A DNA stretch of 64,000 nucleotides. It comes from Candidozyma auris (taxonomy: Eukaryota; Ascomycota; Pichiomycetes; Serinales; Metschnikowiaceae). Positions 45,380 to 55,072 of this stretch are shown piece by piece. The translations under genes were made by a program, and so were the position numbers. Where the stretch lies: positions 1,364,001 through 1,428,000 of the forward strand of contig NC_072814.1 in the NCBI RefSeq assembly GCF_003013715.1, in the 5' to 3' direction. The notes beneath the pieces are model-generated. The model did not search any database. It saw only the letters and a list, made by a program, of their open reading frames with translations, and was not told the DNA's origin. Every line of letters begins with the position of its first letter. Positions within the stretch are counted from its first letter, which is position 1.

Positions 45380-47549
45380 AGTCAAGTGGGAGTTTTGTTT
45401 TGGGATATGTTATGATATGCTGTAAGATTACCGGGGGTTGTTGACCGGTAGATGTGTTGATATTGACCGGAAGTAAGCGAGAAAGTGAGGAAATTGGGGA
45501 CCGGATGAGGTTCAGAGGTGTCAAAAAAGTCCCCGGATGTCACGTGGACACCGGTCGGATCGGCTGATAGAGAGGTGCCGAGGGGGGGTTAGGATTGAAA
45601 GACAAGAAGTATTTGAAATTTTTGGTGATTTAATTAGGATATGCTAGTTATTTGTTGGGATGTGCCTCTTTGTGATATTTAGGTGTTTTGAGGGTGACTT
45701 TTGTTGGGCGTTTAGAGTTGCTTTTTGCACAAAGTGATTCAGACAAGCCAAATATTAAAGATGAATTGTCTTCTTGAGCAATAGTGGTCTCTTGTCTTTC
45801 TATGAATATTGATGAAGAATTCTGGAATGTCCACGTCCAAAAAAAAAAAAATTATAAACTTGAAGAATGCTAACAATCCACAAAATGCAGTTTAAGGAGC
45901 CGTCACATTAAACGGATGATAGGTTTGAGCGTTTGCAGTCATCTTTGATGAACAAAAAGCCCTTGGATGGCTGCGGTATAAATTGAATCTTCAAGCCTGA
46001 AGAATAGGAGAGAAACATTCTTCTCGATGTGGACAATTATGTCTATGATATGAGTTCCTCGGGCATGGCGGCTCTTTTTGAAACAGCTATTTTCAGGAAT
46101 CCGAATCTGGTATGACCATGACACACAGAGACGATATTCAGGTGCTTTTTTTCCCAGATGAAGCTGGCTGGTGGAGTACGCAGCCGAGTGCCATCAATGA
46201 AGTAGTCAAATAGCGAAATGAAGTCATTATCAAGAACAGTGTCGATAGGGGTCTGATATCATTGAAGTATTTCCCGTCGTGTAGAATGAAACAACTTATA
46301 AACGCAGTATACCAAACTTAGCTAGTATTGATCTTCTGTGGAATTTGTTAGTGGAGATGGTGCACGTCGACGCAATTGATGGTATTTCCAACAGAAGTCA
46401 TGCCCCTAGAAGGCTACGCTTGTCATTTAGCACTACCTAGAAGCTTGGGTTGAAAAAGTTTCAAATACCAAGGTAGAGAAAATAGACTCGCTTTAACAGG
46501 AGAGTCTTCACCTAAAATTTCAGAGCATCGATCTGTCAGTTTGATCATCAAAGCGACGGTATATTTGCACCCATCCTACAAAAGAGAAAGACCAATAGAG
46601 TTTCAGCTCAAAGGAGGTAGCATTTTTAGCTTCTTTGATTGGATTTTGCCTCTCAAAAGTCAATAGTTGGCCCACAGCATGCTGCCTCAGCCATGATTCT
46701 TTCCAAAGAGCTCTAATTCGCCCGTGAGCCCACTACTACTTGCTACATTCTTGAGAAAAGTTGCTGGCAGTTTTTAGCCACCAAACGCCTCCAATCTTCC
46801 AATTGTCTCTTCTATAGGGGTTGCTGCCAAAATTTGAGCCCAAAACCTTGTTTTGTAGCATTTGCACTTACTAGTGCGGCGAGAATTCCCTTACGTGTCC
46901 CGGGAGAAGTGACGCTTTTCAATGTGATGTTGCGCCTTTTCAACTTTTGCGGTGTAAAGGCTAAGCAAGCTTTCGAGGAATGCTGGAAGCCAAACTTTGT
47001 TAGGAAAGAGCGGGAGGTGACGTTTTTCCCAACTCTCACAGTATGTATCTTCTTTGGGGATTTGGACCAGCCGTACTGCACACAAGCGCCACACTTGGCG
47101 GTAGTACCACCTAGCATCGAGACGCAGCAATGTCGAGACTCACGCAACTTGCCCCACTGGATCTATTTCTTCTGCCGCTTTGGTGCTTCTTCTGCTGGTT
47201 AGCTTCACTGAAGGGGTATTGACCAGCGTCCAGAAAAATGTTACGTCAATGGTCCCTGCAAGCGACTATTCTGTATGCAGTGCGCGATCGTATGGGTGCA
47301 TATTTTTTGCAACCTTTTCCCAAGCTACAAAGACCTTATATATAGCCAGTTTTGTCGCCTTTTTTTGTCATTTCCCTGCTTTCCCACATCACCACTACAA
47401 AACAAAAAACAACAAAAACCTCTCCATAGTCGACCTGAGCGCAGCGAGAAACAGACAACTTTATCCCACCTCCAGTCCTTCCTTATCTTAGACCCACCCC
47501 AGTCCTTCCTTTCCAGAAAAACACACTCACCCCAGTCTTTCTTTAAAAC
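45380..47549. other. Divergent promoter, BED factor / secreted protein
   Basis: These 2.2 kb hold a CACGTG (45541-45546), a 13-A run (about 45840-45852), a one-mismatch element copy (45932-45942) and a TATA box at 47336-47345. A 101-codon reverse-strand frame from an ATG at 47117 to a stop at 46812 encodes a Lys/Arg-rich sequence with no relatives I know. It is the best unsupported ORF here, but I do not call it. Confidence 0.45.
47336..47345 (+). promoter_or_regulatory. TATA box of the secreted-protein gene
   Basis: TTATATATAG lies 205 bp upstream of the ATG at 47550, in front of a C-rich leader. A strong TATA element is in keeping with a regulated or highly expressed cell-surface gene. Confidence 0.5.
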
Positions 47550-48176
47550 ATGAAATTGCAAACTCTCTCGACCATCGCGTCCCTTCTCTCTCTTTCCCAG
47601 CTCACTCAGGCGGCCAGGGTCATCAAGGTGACCAAAACGGTCGACAATACCGTCACCAACACCAATGTCGTTGAAGGTACCATGTCCACTGTTACGGACT
47701 GGCTGACCAACACCAGAACCACCACAACCACCCGCTACACTTCCACCTACACCCTGACGATATTCGGTGAACCTTACACTTACGTCAGTGTGGTGACGGA
47801 CAATGCTCCTCAGCCAGAGCAGGAGTCTTCTCAGCTGCCCGAGGATCCAAAGGCTCAGGAGCCCACTCTGCAAGCACAGACGCTGAATAGCAAGCCTGAA
47901 GAGACCAAGGAGACCTCGCAAGCAGCTCCACAGAGCACTCCCAATTCCCCTGAGCCAGCACCTACTCCATCCACAACGTCCACCAAGACTGAGGAGTCAG
48001 AGCTGGTGCAAACTGTTGCTGCCAACGACCACACGCTGGAGAGCGGATACGTGCTTGAGTCTCTGCTGACCACGGTTGACGGGGACGTGTGCATCGTCGA
48101 CTACGAGTACTACGACACCACATCCACGGAAACCGTCACCAGCACGAGCACCATCACCAGCACCATCACCGTCTAA
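47550..48176 (+). CDS. Small secreted Thr/Ser-rich protein
   Basis: The 208-residue product begins with a signal peptide (MKLQTLSTIASLLSLSQLTQA, likely cleaved near residue 21). A Thr-rich N-terminal region with repeated TVT and NTRTTTTTRYT patterns and the motif YTYVSVVT follows. Next is a Pro/Glu/Gln/Ser linker (about 90-155), and finally a C-terminal part with DGDVCIVDYEYYDTTST and TST repeats. There is no C-terminal hydrophobic GPI signal, so it is probably secreted or wall-associated by other means. Such repeats resemble fragments of yeast cell-wall proteins, but I recognise no specific family or enzyme domain. Confidence 0.75.
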   Translation: MKLQTLSTIASLLSLSQLTQAARVIKVTKTVDNTVTNTNVVEGTMSTVTDWLTNTRTTTTTRYTSTYTLTIFGEPYTYVSVVTDNAPQPEQESSQLPEDPKAQEPTLQAQTLNSKPEETKETSQAAPQSTPNSPEPAPTPSTTSTKTEESELVQTVAANDHTLESGYVLESLLTTVDGDVCIVDYEYYDTTSTETVTSTSTITSTITV

Positions 48177-49333
48177 TTCTATACCCAGTTGTTTTAATGT
48201 ATTTTATGAAATGATATGTGTAGCCGCCCTAGGGCAAGGAAATTTATTTTATTATTATTATTTTATTTATTTATTTATTTTTTTTTGTGATGTAGCTGTT
48301 CTTGAAAATTTGGCTTGGTTCTGGTGCTGATTATCCGAAGCACAATTATATGGCTTAATTGATTTGTGTTCTCGATTACTCTTAGAAATAAGTCCCAGTA
48401 ATCCGGATTTTTTTGACATCAGCACCTCATACTTTTGTATCCGTAGCACCATAGAGTCGGATATTAGAATGTCTCTATACATTGGTGTTAGCTGCTTTCG
48501 GTAGTCTACGCAAGATGGGATATACCATTTTGCCAGATGTGTTTAAAAGGGAAGGGAGAGTTTCTATCACTCATTTAGCCGACTCCTTGGAGTTGATAAC
48601 AGGAAAGCAATCTGAAATCCGGTTACCTAACAATTGAGTTTGAGTTTCGCTAGTCTGTCCTCGAGTTTATATCTAAGTATGAAGCGAGAATGGAAGCTAA
48701 TTCTGGTCAAGAGACTTGTGGTAAAATATTATACACAATTTTAGAATGATTTGACAAGTTAAAACTCCCACCCTTATTTGTGCATTTACAGGGGAACATG
48801 CCACAATTTCAGTTTGTATCAGTTTTCGCAGCCAATATTAACATATGGACTATTTAGTGTTGGTGGCCCGGCCATGTAAGTTTCTTTCTGTCTTTGGGCA
48901 AATCGCCCTGAAAGAGGCCTGCGTCGCCCTCGTCAGATACTGATACTTGTTATTTTACATCATGTGTATGTTTTGTGATTTTATCATTAAAGCATTCTCG
49001 AGTGAGTGGAATACTAGCAACCCTCATTTACCTCGAATACTCCTCTCGAGTTCAACAAACGCTATATTTATTTCTTTGGTAATTATGAGATCCAAAGCCA
49101 AAGGTATCAAGGAACACATACTTTATTCAGCGACGTCTTCTCTTGACTACTTTCCTTCCTGAAGATTTCTAGGGCTCAAACCCTAAATACTTCGCACCCA
49201 TCATAATGTCCTCTGGATATCCTGCAGACAAACGACCTACTACCACCACCCCCCAGCGGGTGCGAGGAGTACTCACTGAAAAAAGGCTGTAAAAATTTTC
49301 CTTCCTCCTTTATCACCTACAACTTCAGTCACA
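48177..49333. other. Intergenic region before RPL42
   Basis: An AT-rich stretch of ATT/ATTT units follows the secreted-protein gene (about 48240-48288). A one-mismatch element copy is at 48825-48835, and a Tbf1-type inverted pair is at 49170-49186. No gene is recognised. Confidence 0.5.
49170..49186. promoter_or_regulatory. Tbf1-type inverted TAGGG/ACCCTAA pair before RPL42
   Basis: TAGGG (49170-49174) and ACCCTAA (49180-49186) form an inverted pair about 150 bp before the RPL42 ATG. In Candida albicans ribosomal-protein genes are driven by Tbf1, which binds this core, not by Rap1. The position and orientation fit that scheme. Confidence 0.6.
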
Positions 49334-49982
49334 ATGGGTATGTTTAAAGTGCCAGAAATATGAGGAGATTGAAATCAGAAGTCCCAGATTTTAGATAAAT
49401 GAATTTAAGAATGACATGATGACGTTTTATGAGACTTCTTTGGTGTTAAATGTGTTGCACAAGATTCCAGTTGAAAAGTTACCAAAGCTTGCGAGAATGC
49501 TGAACTACTCCTCGAAATAGCGAAAAATTTGAAAATGCCCCCATCCCCAAGCTACAATGTCCATATCTTGCCATACTGTTCCTCTCCCTATGTGATTTTC
49601 CAAAGCTCAGTTCACTATCTTTAGAGATCAATCTCCCTCCAACTATTCCTATACTAACCTTCCAGTTAACGTCCCAAAAACCAGAAGAACCTACTGCAAG
49701 GGCAAGGACTGCAAGAAGCACACCCAGCACAAGGTCACCCAGTACAAGGCTGGTAAGGCTTCCTTGTTTGCCCAGGGTAAGAGAAGATACGACCGTAAGC
49801 AGAGCGGTTACGGTGGTCAGACCAAGCCAGTTTTCCACAAGAAGGCTAAGACCACCAAGAAGGTTGTCTTGAGATTGGAGTGTGTTGTCTGCAAGACCAA
49901 GGCCCAGTTGGCTTTGAAGAGATGTAAGCACTTTGAGTTGGGTGGTGACAAGAAGCAGAAGGGCCAGGCCTTGCAGTTCTAA
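49334..49982 (+). CDS. RPL42: Ribosomal protein eL42 (Rpl42/Rpl44), one intron
   Basis: This large-subunit ribosomal protein lies at the E site. Exon 1 is only ATGG (49334-49337). The intron is 49338-49665 (donor GTATGT, branch TACTAAC at 49652-49658, acceptor CCAG), and exon 2 is 49666-49982. The 106-residue product is near-identical to eL42 across yeasts, with zinc ligands in YCKGKDC and ECVVCKTK. Residue 56 is Pro ([10 protein letters not shown]), the form associated with cycloheximide sensitivity; Gln at this site gives natural resistance in several Candida species. Codon use is strongly biased to AAG, TTG, GGT and GTC, as expected for a very highly expressed gene. Confidence 0.97.
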
Positions 49983-51484
49983 GCGCTGCCCGGTCGGGTT
50001 ATTTTGTACTTTACGACATATACTCCATAATATAGTTATCCTTGAATGATTGTAGGGCCGTGACCATGATGTGAAATACCCAGAATGGGTCAATGTGTTA
50101 AAATGTTGCGGTTAGATGTCATACACTTGACAACGTGAAGCAGGCACGAGACCCTCTGCAGAGGTTTTGAGTACCTCAAATTGTGGATCCTTGTAGGGTT
50201 TTATGAATGGCAGTAACACTGTGACATAGAGCTAGTAGAGGCTTCACACGTAACAGGATCGAATCGGCCCTATACAACAGATTAGGGAAGTAATCCTTCT
50301 GCAAAACGTACTTGAAGCAGCTCAAAGATCATTTGATTAGAGATGGGAACCAAATTTAACAACATGCTTCTTCATGCCCCTCCTTTTAATGCCAGGCCCT
50401 CACTTATACCTTTTAGGTCCAACTTCTGCTGGTTGCATTTGTCATGGTCAATCACCAATCTTACTTATGAAGCTGTTTCTTATAGCAATGCTACTGAGAA
50501 TGTTATATTAGCTTAGTCAAAGAACCCTCTGTGAGATTAAGAAGAGGAAGCACAAAATATGATATGGCCGGTGTATTTGACGGGGACGTTGGATTTCATT
50601 GAATTTATAGAAGTTTTAAGCTTTTTCGCAGCCAGTACGAGAAGGGCTCAACAGAGCGAAAGTATTCCAAAGACCCAAGAAATTCAAGCAGATTCGAAAA
50701 ATCATTAACATTGAGACCACATATCCTGAGCAATCTCCACGACTCATTTTCCTTCATTCATCTCGGTGTTGAAACTCATCGAGTACGTGCTACTTACTGC
50801 AGTGAGCACTGTATTGGACGCAAACATTCTCGCTCTCACCTGGTGAGACCACAGTTTAAGTCAACCAAGGTTCAAAGTGTTCAGTCTTCAAAACCCAGCA
50901 CAATTTTCATTTTTTCTTTTCACATTACGCAAATTCTGTGATACACGATCTCAAATTAAAATTTTGCAACCTCTGCTTCAAATAGTATCTTGTTTTTGAC
51001 TCTTCCCTTTGCGACACTTTTTTGATCTGTTGTGTACCTTCAGCGCGTTCAGGCACGGCTGGAGCTATCCCTAGAACGTAGCTGAGACAGTGGCTAAACG
51101 GTGTCTACTAGCTAAGAAAGAATGCCAATAAAGAACAAACCTGTTCGAAATGAACCATTTACTTCAGGATTTTGAACTGTGCTTCGTCCAACCCCTATTT
51201 ATGTACGGGGTGTACGGGTTTTCTTTTTCCGCTGGAGTCCATCAGCCACGATGGAAGAATGAGAATGTTTTCGATCCTCAAGACATAGACCTACCTTCAT
51301 TCTTCGATCCATCTGATCTTCGCGTTCCTTACTCCGTTCTTGTCCAAAGCCCGCTCTTTTAGTCAAACTGCATTTAAAGCTGCAATTATCTGTATCATTC
51401 CACTCAGATCAAGCTTTCGCTGAAAATTAGACTAGCACAACTTCAATACCTTTAAAACATCCGTTCTACTGAGAAGTACACCTC
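49983..51484. other. CBK1 upstream region
   Basis: These 1.5 kb have a one-mismatch element copy at 50625-50635 and several short open frames without homologues (for example 50711-50941 and 51150-51362). No RNA gene is recognised. Confidence 0.5.
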
Positions 51485-53743
51485 ATGAATTACAACCACG
51501 ACTACATGGCCCAGACGCGTGCTGACCACGCCAACGGGCAAGCCCAGCTCAACAGGGCACCAGCGTATCAGCAGCAACAGCATCCCCAGCTACAGCACCA
51601 GCAGATCCCCAATTTGGCGTTTCGTAACCAGCAGCACCAAGAGTATCACGAAGATTCGTTCATGGACGAGGACACGTCGGGTTTTGTTGAAAATCTGCCT
51701 TCTCAGGAAGCTCAAGTACCGGGGACTAATAGATACACTCAGTTTTACCAGCAGCCGGTGCTTCAGAATCACTATCAGCAACAGCAACAACAGCAACAAC
51801 AGCAACAGTACGAGCAAAACGTTCAGGTTTCTCCAACCTTCTCGAATGGCCACTTCGACAACTACCCAGGAGACAACAATAGACACCTCCATCTGGTGGA
51901 CTCTGGGTCGCTGGACGTGTTTAGGCCGCCTCAGGGTATTACTACCTTGAACAATATCTCCAACACGAACTTGCTGGAGGTGAGCAACTCAAACAACTCA
52001 GTGACAAACTCGTTGAATGATCCATTGACGTATTCCCACAATAACGTCTCTGTGGGCAACTTGGCTTCGTCGTCACCTCCAAAGCAGCACTCACCCATCC
52101 AACCTCATGTTCAGCTCCAAATGCAGCAACCGCCACATCCAACAATTCCGCTGTTGCAATCTGGGTTGAAGCAGCCAAACCCTCAGTATAGAAATAGTGA
52201 CACTCCACGAACTCCCCCATCGCAGGTGGCTAATCTGCCCGGGAAGTCTGGGGAGGTTCGTGACAGGAGAAATAACTACGTATACTTCAACAGAAACCCA
52301 GATCTCATGAGCAAAGTGACTCAAGATAAAGCCGCTGCCATGAAGCTCAGGCTCGAGAATTACTACCAAATGTCTGTGAGCCACGCCATTGAGAGAAATC
52401 AGCGTAGATTGGACTTAGAAAACAAGTTGATGGCTGAAGAGGCTGGACTGAGTGAAGAAAGAAAAAATAGGCAGTTGCAAAACTTGGGGAAGAAAGAGTC
52501 TCAGTTCTTGCGTCTTAGAAGGACAAAATTATCTTTGGATGACTTTATTACGGTCAAAGTGATTGGTAAAGGTGCCTTTGGTGAGGTCAGATTGGTGCAG
52601 AAAAAAGACACAGGTAAGATCTACGCCATGAAGACCCTTTTGAAATCTGAAATGTACAAGAAAGATCAATTGGCGCACGTCAAGGCGGAAAGAGACGTTT
52701 TGGCTGGCAGTGATTCTCCTTGGGTGGTCTCTTTATACTACTCATTCCAAGATCACGTCAATCTCTACTTGATTATGGAATTTCTTCCCGGAGGCGATCT
52801 TATGACGATGTTGATTCGTTGGCAAATCTTTACGGAAGACATTACGCGATTCTATATGGCAGAGTGTGTTTTGGCGATCGAGGCCATTCACAAGTTGGGT
52901 TTCATACATAGAGACGTGAAGCCAGACAATATCTTGATCGATAAGAGAGGACATGTGAAGCTCTCTGACTTTGGATTATCGACAGGGTTCCATAAGACAC
53001 ACGACTCCAAGTACTACAAAAAACTTCTAGAGAAGGAGGACAACAAGGTACAGAACTCCATGTTGCAAGTTCCCGGGAAGGGCCAAGCACAGCGTAATTC
53101 GATGATGGTCGATGCCATTCATTTGACCATGAGCAACAGACAGCAAATGCAGACGTGGAGAAAATCCAGAAGACTCATGGCGTATTCAACAGTGGGCACG
53201 CCCGACTACATTGCTCCCGAGATCTTTATTCACCAAGGTTACGGTCAGGAATGTGACTGGTGGTCGCTTGGGGCCATCATGTTTGAGTGTCTCATTGGAT
53301 GGCCCCCTTTCTGTTCTGAGACACCCCACGAGACGTACAGGAAGATCATCAATTGGCAGGAAACGTTAGTGATTCCCGAGGACATTCATTTGCTGCCGGA
53401 AGCCGAGGACTTAATCCGGAGGCTCTTAACCAGTAGTGACAGGAGACTTGGCAGGCACGGTGGGGCCGATGAAATCAAGCAGCATCCGTTCTTCCGCGGT
53501 GTCGACTGGGAAACAATCAGGCGAGTGGACGCGCCATTTATCCCAAAACTCAAATCGATTACTGATACAAGATTTTTCCCTACCGACGAGCTTGAAAATG
53601 TACCTGACAGCCCTGCGATGACAAGGGCTCACAAGCAGCAACAGCAACAGCAACAAGACGGAAAGAATATCAAAGAGGATTTACCATTCATTGGGTACAC
53701 GTACTCGAGATTTGATTACCTTACGAGGAAAAATGCATTGTAA
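51485..53743 (+). CDS. CBK1: Cbk1 NDR-family kinase of the RAM network
   Basis: This NDR/LATS kinase works with Mob2 to control cell separation, polarised growth and wall integrity. The N-terminus is Gln/Asn-rich with an 11-residue poly-Gln run (about 51775-51807). The Mob-binding NTR helix lies at about residues 280-325. The kinase domain starts near 350: [11 protein letters not shown] at about 361, the HRDVKPDN catalytic loop with Asp477, and DFGLSTGF. An insert typical of NDR kinases separates DFG from the activation segment [14 protein letters not shown]. The hydrophobic motif [11 protein letters not shown] carries Thr739. Length 752 is normal. A CTG at 53393-53395 (residue 637) sits where the S. 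cerevisiae enzyme, as I recall it, has Ser, pointing to the CUG-Ser code. Confidence 0.97.
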   Translation: MNYNHDYMAQTRADHANGQAQLNRAPAYQQQQHPQLQHQQIPNLAFRNQQHQEYHEDSFMDEDTSGFVENLPSQEAQVPGTNRYTQFYQQPVLQNHYQQQQQQQQQQQYEQNVQVSPTFSNGHFDNYPGDNNRHLHLVDSGSLDVFRPPQGITTLNNISNTNLLEVSNSNNSVTNSLNDPLTYSHNNVSVGNLASSSPPKQHSPIQPHVQLQMQQPPHPTIPLLQSGLKQPNPQYRNSDTPRTPPSQVANLPGKSGEVRDRRNNYVYFNRNPDLMSKVTQDKAAAMKLRLENYYQMSVSHAIERNQRRLDLENKLMAEEAGLSEERKNRQLQNLGKKESQFLRLRRTKLSLDDFITVKVIGKGAFGEVRLVQKKDTGKIYAMKTLLKSEMYKKDQLAHVKAERDVLAGSDSPWVVSLYYSFQDHVNLYLIMEFLPGGDLMTMLIRWQIFTEDITRFYMAECVLAIEAIHKLGFIHRDVKPDNILIDKRGHVKLSDFGLSTGFHKTHDSKYYKKLLEKEDNKVQNSMLQVPGKGQAQRNSMMVDAIHLTMSNRQQMQTWRKSRRLMAYSTVGTPDYIAPEIFIHQGYGQECDWWSLGAIMFECLIGWPPFCSETPHETYRKIINWQETLVIPEDIHLLPEAEDLIRRLLTSSDRRLGRHGGADEIKQHPFFRGVDWETIRRVDAPFIPKLKSITDTRFFPTDELENVPDSPAMTRAHKQQQQQQQDGKNIKEDLPFIGYTYSRFDYLTRKNAL

Positions 53744-55072
53744 ATTTCGAGAATTCAAATGGTTGCAAAAAAGTACGATGAATACAAGAAGAACAAAGAG
53801 CCACTGGGGTGGAGAGTGCATGGTGCGCATGAGGGAGCAAAAGGGTTTTTTTTTTTGTTTAATTCAGGTGTGGATGGCGTGACTGAGCAAAAAAAGGTAA
53901 ATGTTGCCACTAGCACAGAGGAATTGTTCGGCAATAATCCCCATCGGGGTTATTGCATCCTGCACACATGCGGCTACATACCGTTAGAATGTGAGACACG
54001 CTAAATTACTAAGAAAACTGAGGCGAGTGAGCAAAAAAACATGCAGCACACTAGCCACATGCAATCCGGCCGGAACTGTCATAACCCGAAGGGATCAAAA
54101 CCGAAAGCAAAAAAAAAAAGCTCACGAGATAGAATTGCCAGCAACAAAAGAGCATGCACAGTGCGAAGCTTAAAGAAGCATTGCTTGCTCGAGACACTCT
54201 TGTCGAAAGGTGTCTCTTTGCAGAATCGGGCCACAAAGGAAATTTATGGACGGAATTCTAGGCATATGCCCTGCCTGAAGCGAAAAAAAAAAAATTACCA
54301 TTGCGAAAGAAGCAGTTGTTAATGACAAAATGACGCTCCTGTGCAATGAGCCGCTTGCCATGAACATGCCGAAACTACCGGGTCAAGCTAATCCCCGGAG
54401 AAGAGAAAAAAGCTGTTGGGACGGCTAGAACGTTTCTAAATCTGGCTATCCACGTTTTGTTGTCTCCACAACGGGCTTAGATGCTGAAGCCTAATCACTC
54501 AGGAGCGTGAATAGCGGAGAGCGTAATTTACACCCCAGCTTTAGTTCCCTTACCTCTCCTCGGCCGGCATTGACTAAAGGTGCCTCCATATGCGCGCTGA
54601 GATGACCAGCGAAAAAAGGTGCAAGACACACAAAAATTGATTGATTACCGGTTTTGCCGAAGGCGATGTCTTAGCCAAGCTTAAAAATTAAGAATGAAAA
54701 AATATTATCAATCACGGCTGTAACAGCTGGGCACTTCCGATCTCGTCCGGAGACAACTCCCGCAGCCCGACGCTTCACCCGAATTTCTACACTCATTTCA
54801 TCCATGTTCCTGTACTGCACACAGGCCCCACTCACACACTGCTGCTGCTCCTGCTGCTTCCGAGTGTACACCCCGTTGTTGCGGCTGCTGCCCCGAACAT
54901 CATTTATAATCAGCGCTGCTTCCTGCCATTGAGTCAGATCTGTTACTAACAGCGTTGAACCCAAGGTTCAAAATACGTACGCAAACGAATCCCAGCTCTC
55001 CGATCTTATCCGTTGCCCTTGACAACCGCTTCCGCGTCTTCGACTCCCCCACCTATCTCGTTTGCAGCCACC
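53744..55072. other. Intergenic CBK1-YTP1
   Basis: These 1.3 kb hold a one-mismatch element copy right after CBK1 (53759-53769), a strong hairpin (53931-53956), several A runs, and a near-exact element copy ending 2 bp before the YTP1 ATG (55061-55071). No gene is recognised. Confidence 0.5.
53931..53956. repeat. Short perfect-type hairpin downstream of CBK1
   Basis: GCAATAA pairs with TTATTGC and CCCC with GGGG, with one bulged T and a loop of three bases. It lies 190 bp after the CBK1 stop and could be an mRNA 3' structure. Confidence 0.6.

Noticed and set aside
46812..47117. 101-codon reverse-strand ORF rich in Lys/Arg
   Set aside because: Good length but no family resemblance, no promoter cue and no neighbouring evidence. 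It remains the best unsupported frame in that gap.
49338..49665. Possible C/D snoRNA in the RPL42 intron (ATGATGA near 49413, CTGA near 49499)
   Set aside because: The flanks do not form the terminal stem expected next to the C and D boxes.
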